NCBI GenBank assembly: GCA_020850755.1
Contig: JADZEB010000032.1
Span: 1 to 64,000, forward strand
DNA length: 64,000 bases
From: Alphaproteobacteria bacterium
GTDB lineage: Bacteria > Pseudomonadota > Alphaproteobacteria > Acetobacterales > Acetobacteraceae
Direction: 5' to 3'
A program made the translations under genes and the position numbers. Below the pieces are notes generated by a model. That model searched no databases and was not told where the DNA came from. It worked only from the letters and a program-made list of their open reading frames with translations. How positions within the stretch are numbered: position 1 is the stretch's first letter; each line of letters starts with the position of its first letter. Shown here one piece after another: positions 1 through 8,497 of this stretch.

Positions 1-125
1 GCACCGCCACTCTTCGCCAGGATCTTCGTGATCGCCGCAGTCAACGACGTCTTGCCATGGTCAACGTGACCAATCGTCCCAATGTTGCAGTGCGGCTTCG
101 TCCGCTCAAACTTCGCCTTTGACAT
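1..125 (-). CDS. tuf: Elongation factor Tu, 5' end (partial)
   Basis: The N-terminal 41 codons of EF-Tu, the GTPase that carries aminoacyl-tRNA to the ribosome. The reverse strand opens with ATG at 125 and reads [20 protein letters not shown], followed by [24 protein letters not shown] is the G1 P-loop of translational GTPases. The gene runs off the left edge of the window. It lies downstream of tRNA-Tyr and tRNA-Gly on the same strand, the usual tRNA-tuf arrangement of proteobacteria. Confidence 0.97.
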   Translation of the reverse strand, partial: MSKAKFERTKPHCNIGTIGHVDHGKTSLTAAITKILAKSGG

Positions 126-281
126 CGCTTGCCGATCCGTGTTGCCGACGTGGTTGATCCGAGTTGCGCGCCGCGGCTACGCCGCGGTCCGGCCCCGGGA
201 AGCCCCTGCTTCCCTGGCCGCATGACCGAAGGCCGCGCCATCCTGCCGCCTGGCCTGGACACCGGGGCCGGGGCGGGCTGG

Positions 282-352
282 AGCGGGTGACGGGAATCGA
301 ACCCGCGTAACCAGCTTGGAAGGCTGGGGCTCTACCATTGAGCTACACCCGC
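282..352 (-). tRNA. tRNA-Gly (anticodon TCC)
   Basis: Reverse strand folds as a 71-nt tRNA: acceptor GCGGGTG pairs with CACCCGC, the D-arm holds TAGCTCAATGGTAGA, the anticodon loop is CTTCCAA (anticodon TCC), and the T-arm is GCGGGTTCGATTCCCGT. The 3' CCA is not encoded. It sits between tRNA-Tyr and tuf on the same strand, probably in one transcript. Confidence 0.96.
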
Positions 353-440
353 GATCCTGCCGGCCGCCTTGTCCGCGACCCGACTGTCCTACCTCTCGCC
401 TGGGGTCTCCGCGCGCCGCGCGGCGGAACCGCGCGGCGGG

Positions 441-526
441 TGGTGGAGGGGGTTGGATTCGAACCAACGTAGGCGTGCGCCAACGGATTTACAGTCCGTC
501 CCCTTTAGCCACTCGGGCACCCCTCC
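441..526 (-). tRNA. tRNA-Tyr (anticodon GTA)
   Basis: Reverse strand gives an 86-nt class II tRNA with a long variable arm. Acceptor GGAGGGG pairs with CCCCTCC, the anticodon loop contains GTA (ACTGTAAAT), the T-arm is GTTGGTTCGAATCCAAC, and an encoded CCA ends at 441. It is the first of the tRNA-Tyr / tRNA-Gly / tuf series. Confidence 0.96.
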
Positions 527-717
527 TGAAGACCCGGACGGCGGCAGGACGGAGGCGGCACTATGCGGATTTGTGCTGCCCTGTCAATGCCCATCCGGGT
601 CCCGGCAGGGTCCGCAAGGGCGCTTTTCGGCCACGCCCCCTCTCTCGCCCTCGGACCCGCCCGCCCGTGCGCAAGCCCATTTGCTCCGCGACGCGGTTTC
701 TGCGCATTCTCCGCGCC

Positions 718-2115
718 ATGAAACGCAACCGCCCCCCGCCCCGCCGCCCAGGACACCCTCCCCGCCCCGCCGCCGCCAAGGCAAGCGGACGCGAGGGCGA
801 GCGTCAGTCCCGATTCGACTCCCGCCCCCCGCGAGGCAAGGGCAGCCCGTCCGGGCGCGAGGACCGGCCCGGCCGGCCGCAGCGCGGCCCCGGCACCGGC
901 ACCGGTCCGGGCCGCTGGCAGGCCGACCGGCGCGAAGGCGGACAGCAGGGCGGGCGCCCCCGCCGCGAGGACCCGTTCGGCCAGGATCGCCGCCCCGCCG
1001 GCCCGCGCGACGAACGCGCCGAGGGCGGGCGGGCACGCCGCTTCGCCTCCGGCCCGCGCAAGGAACGGCGCGCCGATCGCTTCGCCGAGCACCAGGAGGG
1101 GCGCCGCGAGGAGCGGCCCCGCCGCGAGGCCCCGTTCGGTCAGGACCGGCCCCAGCGCGGTCCGGGCGGGCAGCGCCACGAAGGCCGCCGCGAGGAGCGG
1201 CCCCGCCGCGAGGCCCCGTTCGGCCAGGACCGGCCCCAGCGCGGACCGCGTGAGCGCGAGGAAGTCCGCTTCCGTCCCGGCCGCGGCCCCTCGCGCGCGG
1301 CCGAGGATCGTCCCGCCCCGCCGCGCCCCCACCCGGCCGGACCCGCCGCCCACCAGGCTCCCCACCCGGCCGAGGGCGGGCCCTACTGGCTGTTCGGCCT
1401 GCATGCGGTAGCCGCAGCGCTCGCCAACCCGGCCCGGCGCCTGCGCCGGCTGGCCGCAACGGCCGAGGGCGAGGCCGCGCTTGCCGTGGCCGTTCCCCCG
1501 CCCTGGCTGGTCCGCCCGGAGCGGCTGGAGCGCGAGGCCCTCGCCCGCCTGGTCCCGCCCGGCGCGGTGCACCAGGGTCTTGCCCTGCTTGCCGATCCGC
1601 TCAGCTCCCAGCCGCTCGCCGAGGCGCTGGCCGCGCGCCCCGATGCGCCCGTGCTCGTGCTCGACCAGGTCACCGACCCGCGCAATGTCGGGGCCATCCT
1701 GCGCGTCGCCGCTGCGTTCGGCGCTGCCGCCGTGATCGTGCAGGACCGTCACGCACCCCCCGAGACCGGCACGCTTGCCCGCGCCGCCGCCGGCGCGCTG
1801 GAGCGGGTGCCGGTGCTGCGCGCGGTGAACATTGCCCGCACCCTAGGCGCGCTCAAGGAAGCCGGGCTCTGGGTGGTTGGGCTGGAGGCGGCCGGGCCGG
1901 TGACGCTGCGCCGTGCCGGCCTCGGCCAGCGGCGCACGGCGCTGGTGCTCGGCGGCGAGGGCGAGGGACTGCGCCGGCTGACGCGCGAGACCTGCGACGA
2001 ATTGTGCCGCCTGCCGATGGCCGGCGGCGTCGAAAGCCTCAATGTGTCCACGGCGGCGGCCGTGGCGCTGTACGAACTGACCGCCGATCGCCTCGACACC
2101 GAAGGAGCCAAGTGA
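718..2115 (+). CDS. rlmB: 23S rRNA (guanosine-2'-O-)-methyltransferase, TrmH/RlmB family
   Basis: SPOUT-family 2'-O-ribose methyltransferase, 465 aa, probably acting on 23S rRNA. The C-terminal half holds the substrate-binding domain (YWLFGLHAV) and the three knot motifs: LDQVTDPRNVGAILR, ALVLGGEGEGLRRL and LPMAGGVESLNVSTAAA. The first ~220 residues are a disordered Arg/Pro/Gly-rich extension with in-frame repeats, so the protein is much longer than the usual ~250 aa. ATG 718 was chosen because it begins the basic extension just after the divergent tRNA genes; a shorter start inside the extension cannot be excluded. The stop overlaps the next gene's possible GTG start. Family assignment is firm; the exact target nucleotide is inferred. 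Confidence 0.92.
   Translation: MKRNRPPPRRPGHPPRPAAAKASGREGERQSRFDSRPPRGKGSPSGREDRPGRPQRGPGTGTGPGRWQADRREGGQQGGRPRREDPFGQDRRPAGPRDERAEGGRARRFASGPRKERRADRFAEHQEGRREERPRREAPFGQDRPQRGPGGQRHEGRREERPRREAPFGQDRPQRGPREREEVRFRPGRGPSRAAEDRPAPPRPHPAGPAAHQAPHPAEGGPYWLFGLHAVAAALANPARRLRRLAATAEGEAALAVAVPPPWLVRPERLEREALARLVPPGAVHQGLALLADPLSSQPLAEALAARPDAPVLVLDQVTDPRNVGAILRVAAAFGAAAVIVQDRHAPPETGTLARAAAGALERVPVLRAVNIARTLGALKEAGLWVVGLEAAGPVTLRRAGLGQRRTALVLGGEGEGLRRLTRETCDELCRLPMAGGVESLNVSTAAAVALYELTADRLDTEGAK
1103..1244 (+). repeat. Two in-frame 58-bp direct repeats inside rlmB
   Basis: Positions 1103-1160 and 1187-1244 are nearly identical (one visible T/C difference) and offset by 84 bp, i.e. 28 codons. 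Each encodes RREERPRREAPFGQDRPQRG. A weaker third copy lies around 954-1009 (RREDPFGQDR). The spacing preserves the reading frame and produces the RGG/RPR-type basic tail. Confidence 0.85.
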
Positions 2116-2117
2116 GC

Positions 2118-2902
2118 ATGCCGAGCCCAGACGCCATCGCCACCACCCTGCTTGAAGCACGCCGCGCGGGCCGGTCGCTGGGCATGCTGCCGGCCGAGGC
2201 CAAGCCCGCCTCCGAGGCCGAGGCCTATGCGGCGCAACTGGCGCTCGCCCGCCAGCTCGGCGCGCTGCCGCCGGGTGGGTTCAAGATCGGCGCCACCGCC
2301 GCCAAGATGCAGGAGATTCTGGGCGTCAGCGGCCCGGCGGCGGGCTTCATGCCCGCCGGCGGCATCGAGCGCTCGGGCGTCCGGTTGCGCCATGCCGACA
2401 TGCAGCGCCCGGGCGTGGAATGCGAGATCGCCGTGCGCATGGGCCGCGACCTGCCGCCGCCTGGCGCCACCCCCTATACGCGCGAGCAGGTGGCCGGCGC
2501 GGTGGGCTCGGTCTTCGCCGCGATCGAGGTGGTGGACAACCGCTATGGCGACCTCAAGGCCGTGGGCACGCCGACCCTGATCGCCGACCAGTTCTTCCAT
2601 GTCGGCGCCGTGCTGGGCGCCGATGCCCCCGGCTGGCCGGGGCTCGATCTCGGCGCGCTCAAGGGCGAGATCACGATCAACGGCAAGAGCCATGGCGGGG
2701 GCAAGGGCAGCGACCTGATGGGCCATCCGCTGGAATGCGTGCGCTGGCTTGCCAACAGCCCGGCCGCGGCCGCCTTCGGCGGGCTGAAGATCGGGCAGGT
2801 GGTGCTGTGCGGATCGGTGGTGCCGCCGCAATGGCTGGAAGGCCCGTCCGAGGTGGCGATCGTCTTCGACATCCTGGGCGAAGTGAAGGTGAGCATCGCC
2901 TG

Positions 2903-2903
<1 letters not shown>
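2118..2903 (+). CDS. Fumarylacetoacetate-hydrolase-family hydratase/decarboxylase (2-keto-4-pentenoate hydratase type)
   Basis: A 261-aa protein of the MhpD/FAH superfamily, whose members hydrate or decarboxylate 2-hydroxy-dienoates in meta-cleavage pathways using a divalent metal. Family features: GFKIGATAAKMQEILGV near residue 55, VECEIAVRMG (the acidic metal-ligand region, residues ~97-106), FAAIEVVDNRY and LGEVKVSI at the end. It follows rlmB directly; a GTG at 2112 overlapping the rlmB stop is an alternative start with the same Shine-Dalgarno (GGAG at 2104). The downstream LOG gene starts within its stop codon. No other aromatic-degradation genes are near, so the substrate is unknown. 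Confidence 0.85.
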
Positions 2904-3910
<1,007 letters not shown>

Positions 3911-3927
3911 GGGGCGCCCGCGCCCAC

Positions 3928-4788
3928 TCAGTCGATCAGCGTGTATTTGGCGACCAGGCTCGGCCCCTGCTCGGCGCAGAACAGGTTGCCCTGCGCATCG
4001 CCCCAGATGCCGTGGCTGAAGGTGCCGAAGGCGCGACAGCGCCCGACCACGCGCCCGGCGGGATCAAGGCAGGAGATGCGCGGCGTCTGGTCCGAGACGT
4101 AGAAATGGCCGGTGGCGTCGCCCCAGATGTCCATCGGCCGGCAGAACCCGCCCCAGATCTCCAGCAGCCGCCCGTCGCGCGCAAAGACCTGGATGCGGTC
4201 ATTGTCGCGGTCGAGCACCAGCACGCGGCCATCGCCCGTCACCAGCACCGCATGCGGGATGGCGAACTGGCCCGGGCCGGTGCCCGGCTCGCCCCAGCTC
4301 TGCAGCAGGCGGCCATCGGGGGCGAAGCGGTGGATGCGGGCATTGCCGTAGCCGTCGCTGACATAGACCTCGCCATCGGCGGCAACCGAGACGTCGGTCG
4401 GGTGGTTGAAGGGCGCCTGCCAGCTTGGATGGTCGAAGCGACCGAACTCCTGCAGCAGCGTCCCGTCGGGGCCGAAGCACAGCACCTGGTGCGCATCGAA
4501 GGTGGCGACATAGAGCCGCCCGTCCGGCATCGGCCACAGCCCGTGGACGGAGGCAAGTTGCGGATGATGCAGGCTGCGCGAATGGCTGCCATCGGGGCGG
4601 AAGACCACCAGGGCCGGATCGGCCCGCTGCGCCACCACGATCTCGCCCGAAGCGGAGACGCAAAGCTGGCTGATCTTGCCCCAGGCGAAGCCCGGCGGCG
4701 TCCGCTCCCACGGGCGCGTCACGCGGAAGCGCCGCCGCCCGTCGGTGACCACGACCGGGCGATCCTCGTTCGACACGCTGGCCATCAT
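3928..4788 (-). CDS. NHL-repeat six-bladed beta-propeller protein
   Basis: A 286-aa protein made of tandem NHL-type blades: LWPMPDGRLYVATFDAHQV, VAADGEVYVSDGYGNARIHR, VTGDGRVLVLDRDNDRIQVF and IWGDATGHFYVSDQTPRISC. The blades resemble peptidylglycine alpha-amidating lyase and related propellers, but no catalytic assignment is justified. There is no obvious signal peptide. Two adjacent ATGs (4788, 4785) follow a GGGGAGG Shine-Dalgarno; the second has better spacing. It is convergent with the LOG gene (17-bp gap) and divergent from tRNA-Thr. Confidence 0.8.
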   Translation of the reverse strand: MMASVSNEDRPVVVTDGRRRFRVTRPWERTPPGFAWGKISQLCVSASGEIVVAQRADPALVVFRPDGSHSRSLHHPQLASVHGLWPMPDGRLYVATFDAHQVLCFGPDGTLLQEFGRFDHPSWQAPFNHPTDVSVAADGEVYVSDGYGNARIHRFAPDGRLLQSWGEPGTGPGQFAIPHAVLVTGDGRVLVLDRDNDRIQVFARDGRLLEIWGGFCRPMDIWGDATGHFYVSDQTPRISCLDPAGRVVGRCRAFGTFSHGIWGDAQGNLFCAEQGPSLVAKYTLID

Positions 4789-4958
4789 CGCCTCCCCGCG
4801 CTGGCATGGATCCGGCGCGAGCCTAGCCCCGGAGCGCCCGACAGGCCAGAACCGTCGCCGTCGCGCATGGAATGGTTGAGGGCGCCCGCGCCGCGCGCTA
4901 TGTCAGGGACCGGCCGCGCGCGCCGCAATGCGCGGGCGGCCGACGCGCTCCAGGGCTT

Positions 4959-5033
4959 GCCGGGTTAGCACAGCGGTAGTGCAGCGGTTTTGTAAACCGA
5001 AGGTCGGGGGTTCAAATCCCTCACCCGGCACCA
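4959..5033 (+). tRNA. tRNA-Thr (anticodon TGT), host gene of the integrated island
   Basis: A 75-nt tRNA: acceptor GCCGGGT pairs with ACCCGGC, D-arm TTAGCACAGCGGTAGTGC, anticodon loop TTTGTAA (TGT), T-arm CGGGGGTTCAAATCCCT, CCA encoded at 5031-5033. Its 3' 48 nt are repeated perfectly at 10029-10076, so integration regenerated an intact tRNA at the left end of the island. Confidence 0.96.
4986..5033 (+). repeat. attL: 48-bp attachment repeat within tRNA-Thr
   Basis: Identical over 48 bp to 10029-10076. The repeat covers the anticodon loop through the CCA end of tRNA-Thr, the classic crossover region used by tyrosine integrases. Flanking bases differ immediately outside, which fixes the limits of the repeat. 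Confidence 0.95.
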
Positions 5034-5102
5034 CTCAAATCATTGTAATAGATAACTAAAATAGGGGATGCCTCTACCGAATTCGCAAGGCCCCTCGCAG
5101 CT

Positions 5103-5121
5103 GACCGGACATTGACCGGAC
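5103..5121 (+). repeat. Island end motif, copy 1 (GACCGGAC-ATT-GACCGGAC)
   Basis: The 8-bp unit GACCGGAC occurs twice, separated by ATT. An identical 19-bp motif lies at 9881-9899 upstream of the integrase, and a near copy lies at 10147-10165 just outside attR. Position near both ends suggests arm-type binding sites for the integrase or excisionase. Confidence 0.6.
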
Positions 5122-5228
5122 GCGCGGGCCAGAAAGTTCCGCGTAGGCCAACCCTACGCGGTCTTGCCTCCACAGGCTGGGGCCGGCATCGTCTTGGCCG
5201 TGTTTCCAGAGGCGGTGCGGAGGCGGCC

Positions 5229-6191
5229 ATGCGCATCCGAAGCTTGATCGCGGCCTTGGCGTCGGTGGTCACGTTGGCGGCGGGATGCGCAGCGCCCGAC
5301 CAGCGGAGCGCCGCGACCGACCCCGGCACCGCCGGCATAGAGGCCGGGGTCCGGTGGTGGGGGCGTCCGGCAGCACCGACAGAAAGCGGGGAATTGTTGC
5401 CTGCCGCTGCCGCAGCTTATAGGCGCGGGGACTTCGCCGTTGCGCGGCGCCTCTATCAAGCTGAAGCACAACGTGGGAATGCACTGGCCCAGGCCGCGCT
5501 GGCCGGCATGTACTACGAAGGCCGTGGGGGTGATCGGAACCTTCCGGAAGCGGCGCGCTGGTACCGCTTGGCGGCAGATCAGGGGTACCCCGTGGCGCAG
5601 ACGTTGTTGGCGTTCCAGGTGGAGCATGGCGAGGGGGTGGCCAGGGACGAGGCTGAGGCGGCGCGATGGTATCGCAGGGCGGCCGATCAGGGGCTCGCTC
5701 TGGCTCAAGCGCAACTCGCGTCGATGCTTGAGGGCGGTCGAGGTACACCACGGGATGATGTTGAAGCAGCGCGTCTCTATCGGTTGGCGGCGACACACGG
5801 TTTGTCGTCGGCCCAGGGTCGTCTTGCGTTCATGTACGCTGAAGGTAGGGGACTCCCCAGGGACAGCCGAGAATCAGCACGCTGGCACCAACGTGCCGCT
5901 ATGCAGGGCTTGGGATCATCGCAAGGAGCCCTTGGTACTTACTACGAGTACGGACTTGGAGTGCCGCAGGATCTTGTGCAGGCTCACGTTTGGTACAATC
6001 TCGCCGCGGCTCGCGGCAGAGGCTGGGAACTTGAGGCCGCAGGCCGCGACCGCGTGGCGCGCCAACTGACACCCTCTGCCCGGCTTGAAGCAGAGCGCAT
6101 CGCGCGCGAGTGGCGCCCCCGCCCGGAGCGTTCGCCGCGAGCGAATGATCCCTTGTCGCCTTCCGAAGCTCTGCGAGACGCGCGGCGGTAG
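5229..6191 (+). CDS. Sel1-repeat lipoprotein (island cargo)
   Basis: A 320-aa predicted lipoprotein. ATG 5229 (GGAGG just upstream) gives the signal peptide MRIRSLIAALASVVTLAAGC, ending in the lipobox LAAGC with Cys20 as the lipidation site. About five Sel1-like (TPR-type) repeats follow, e.g. ARWYRLAADQGYPVAQTLLA, ARWYRRAADQGLALAQAQLA and ARLYRLAATHGLSSAQGRLA. Sel1 proteins act as scaffolds in envelope stress, secretion and host interaction. It is the only gene on the plus strand in the island and sits beside attL, the usual place for cargo. Its codon choice is less GC-biased than that of the flanking core genes, consistent with transfer. The specific role is unknown. Confidence 0.88.
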   Translation: MRIRSLIAALASVVTLAAGCAAPDQRSAATDPGTAGIEAGVRWWGRPAAPTESGELLPAAAAAYRRGDFAVARRLYQAEAQRGNALAQAALAGMYYEGRGGDRNLPEAARWYRLAADQGYPVAQTLLAFQVEHGEGVARDEAEAARWYRRAADQGLALAQAQLASMLEGGRGTPRDDVEAARLYRLAATHGLSSAQGRLAFMYAEGRGLPRDSRESARWHQRAAMQGLGSSQGALGTYYEYGLGVPQDLVQAHVWYNLAAARGRGWELEAAGRDRVARQLTPSARLEAERIAREWRPRPERSPRANDPLSPSEALRDARR

Positions 6192-6380
6192 GGTTGCACC
6201 AGCCCGAATGGTTCGCCCCCCGGGGCGCTTCGCGCTTGACTGTGCGCGAGGGGTGGGGGCAAAAATCGCGCGCATCGGCCGCCCGCCGAGGGGCGCACGC
6301 GACTGAAACCACCGCGATGGTTGCCACCTGTTCCACAATGGGCGGCATGGCAGGCCGGCAGAGGGCGTGGCGTGCGGCGT

Positions 6381-7055
6381 TCAGTCCTGGCGCGTGTCCT
6401 TGATTGCCGGCGGCATGAGTGAATCGCCGGCTCCATACGCCGCTTCGGCATCCCGCAAACGCTGCATCAGAACCGCATGCGCTTCCGCGTTCAGGTGTAC
6501 ATGCACCTGGATAGACCCGGCCGCGGCCTGCTGCTGGCGCGGTTCGGGGCGGAAATCGTCGCGCGTCATCGGGCTGCGCTCGATCAGGAACCTTGCCGCG
6601 GCCCAGTCTCCGCGCGCCGAGGCGGCCTCAATCTGTTCAATGCGCCGCAGGGCAGCTTCGGCTTGCGCCCGTTCCACGAGCCCGGCAAGGGTGGCGTCGT
6701 CCTCGATCCAGGCTTGCGCGGCCCTGGCGCTGATGCCCACCGCAGCCGCCGCCACTCGCACCGTTGCCCCCTCGCGGATCATTCGGACCATCGCCGCCGC
6801 GTTCTCCGGCGATCGCCGGCCCTGCGAGCGAAGCCGGAAATCCGCCGCCGTGCGGGGATTGGCGATGCGCGCGGCCGACGCGCTCAACTGCATCGCCTGC
6901 AATGCCTCGTCGCGCTGCCATCCCTCGCGCCGCGCCCGCTTTGTGATGCCCTGCCGGCTAACGGCATGCCGGCGTGACAGTGCGGCCAGGCTTTCCCCGC
7001 GCTCGAAGGCGGAGCGGATGGCCTCCCAGTCAACGGGCTTGGCGCGCGCGGGCAT
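6381..7055 (-). CDS. Helix-turn-helix protein resembling phage terminase small subunit
   Basis: A 224-aa protein with two homeodomain-like HTH segments: SLAALSRRHAVSRQGITKRA (residues ~22-41) and TVRVAAAAVGISARAAQAWI (~98-117). The layout, an N-terminal DNA-binding helix followed by charged helical segments, recalls terminase small subunits and other phage DNA-recognition proteins. The N-terminal KRARREGWQRDEAL matches the style of terminase small-subunit HTH domains. No large terminase is in the island. It is last in the minus-strand series that starts at the integrase. If the resemblance holds, it could redirect helper-phage packaging; that is inference. Confidence 0.6.
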   Translation of the reverse strand: MPARAKPVDWEAIRSAFERGESLAALSRRHAVSRQGITKRARREGWQRDEALQAMQLSASAARIANPRTAADFRLRSQGRRSPENAAAMVRMIREGATVRVAAAAVGISARAAQAWIEDDATLAGLVERAQAEAALRRIEQIEAASARGDWAAARFLIERSPMTRDDFRPEPRQQQAAAGSIQVHVHLNAEAHAVLMQRLRDAEAAYGAGDSLMPPAIKDTRQD

Positions 7056-7200
7056 GGCTGCTCGAAGGTTGCATGAAACGTACGGGATCAGGCGAGGTCA
7101 CCCTGCCACGGGTTGCGCGCGTTCACCATGCAACGACCCACCGCTTCCGTGATGAGAGCGATCTTGCCGCGCCACCCAATCGGTTCCGGTTGTCGCGGCG

Positions 7201-7785
7201 CTAGTCGGGCCGTAACAGCGCTCCACATGGTAGATTATCTGTGTCCCCGTAGGAGGACCGTGATCCGGCATTTCCGGCGTCATCTGTCCCGCCTGGAGGA
7301 CAGATCGCGCAAGAATGTTGCGCGGCGCCCGTGATCTGTCCTCCCACGGGGACCGTCTGTCCCCGCACGGGGACCGTGTTCTGAATTTCGCCCAGAGCCT
7401 GCCATCGCATGAAGCACTTGGTGGGGGGCTGCCCGCGATGCTCGAACTCGGTGAGGACCCAACTCGTTGCGTGTCGTGTCTTGCGCGTGAAGGCCCCACG
7501 CACGTGCGGGACGATGAAGCCCCGATCGATCAGCCCCCGGAATGCGCGCTCGGCCCCGTTCTTGCCGCAGTTCAACCGACGGGCCGCCTCACGGATCGAA
7601 AGGAACAGCTCGCCATTATTGGAGCCGGTGTAGAGCGAATACAACTCGACCAGCAGAGCGCGCGCCTCGCAACTCAATGAGCCGTAGGCGGGTGAGTGCA
7701 GCAGGTAATGATACAAGCGCACATGGCGCGCTTCCCCACGACTGCGGCCATTCGGGTTCATCTTCCGGCCAGATTTCCGCTTCAT
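7201..7785 (-). CDS. Winged-helix DNA-binding protein, replication-initiator-like
   Basis: A 194-aa protein. The N-terminal half (residues ~20-115) has the signature of small winged-helix proteins common on integrative elements: HYLLHSPAYGSLSCEARALL, SNNGELFLSIREAARRLNCG, RGFIVPHVRGAFTRK and ATSWVLTEFEH. Similar proteins are thought to act in element replication or regulation. The C-terminal tail carries short degenerate repeats (TVPVRGQTVPVGGQ) corresponding to repeated CTGTCCCC...GGGGACCG stretches in the DNA at ~7340-7375. It lies between the excisionase-like and terminase-like genes. Exact role unknown. Confidence 0.68.
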   Translation of the reverse strand: MKRKSGRKMNPNGRSRGEARHVRLYHYLLHSPAYGSLSCEARALLVELYSLYTGSNNGELFLSIREAARRLNCGKNGAERAFRGLIDRGFIVPHVRGAFTRKTRHATSWVLTEFEHRGQPPTKCFMRWQALGEIQNTVPVRGQTVPVGGQITGAAQHSCAICPPGGTDDAGNAGSRSSYGDTDNLPCGALLRPD

Positions 7786-7963
7786 GGGAATCGCTCGCTG
7801 CGCAGGCGGTATGGGCCAGTTTCAACCGAGGCAAGGCGCGCGGCGAGAAACCCCGCCATGCGCCAGGGCGGTTCGACAGGGCTTGCGGCACCCGTGTGCC
7901 ACGGCGCCGCATGCAGGCGCCGGGTCTGGACCCTGCGCCGTTGAGCGAGGATTGAGGCGCGTC

Positions 7964-8293
7964 TCACGCTCGCCTCCCGCGCTTGCCGCCTATCAGCACG
8001 GCCGCGCCCTCGATCCGTGCCCGTGCCCAATCGAGAAAGGCGGCGGTTTCGTAGAGTGCCGGCATGCCCGGCAGCCTGCGGTACGGGATCGGGAGCGCTT
8101 CCAGGGTGCGCGGGCTGAGCGGGCCGAAATAGCGCGCGTGGATGGCGGCAAGCTGCTTGCGGGTTGCCAAGCGTGGCAGACGTGCCGGGTCGGGCTCGGG
8201 TGGCAGATCGGCCGGGTTGATTTCTGCCTGCCTGCGCATGGTGCGCTTCTTGCCGGCGATCTTGGTGGCGGAGCGGGGGATACGTGCCTGCAC
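7964..8293 (-). CDS. Excisionase-like (recombination directionality factor) small DNA-binding protein
   Basis: A 109-aa protein. GTG 8293 was chosen because a GAGGAG Shine-Dalgarno lies 7 nt upstream; ATG 8239 is an alternative. The C-terminal ~60 residues (RLATRKQLAAIHARYFGPLS ... YETAAFLDWARARIEGA) look like a winged-helix AlpA/Xis-type fold: an ATRKQLA helix, a recognition segment and a W-containing final helix. It lies just downstream of the integrase on the same strand, where directionality factors are usual. Function is inferred from fold and position. Confidence 0.6.
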   Translation of the reverse strand: MQARIPRSATKIAGKKRTMRRQAEINPADLPPEPDPARLPRLATRKQLAAIHARYFGPLSPRTLEALPIPYRRLPGMPALYETAAFLDWARARIEGAAVLIGGKRGRRA

Positions 8294-8497
8294 TGCAATT
8301 CTCCTCAGTAGGTCCAGCCCGACTCGCCGCACCCACCCAGGTCCTTGCAGTCGGTTGCACTCGGCGGGGGCGTCGGGTAGGCCCACCATGGCACCCCTCG
8401 GCACATGCCTTCCATGCAACGGGGGACGTGTGGCTCCGCCCGTAACCGCTTGCTTTGCATAGCTTTCGTAAAATGCCGCTGACGGCAATTCCGGACC

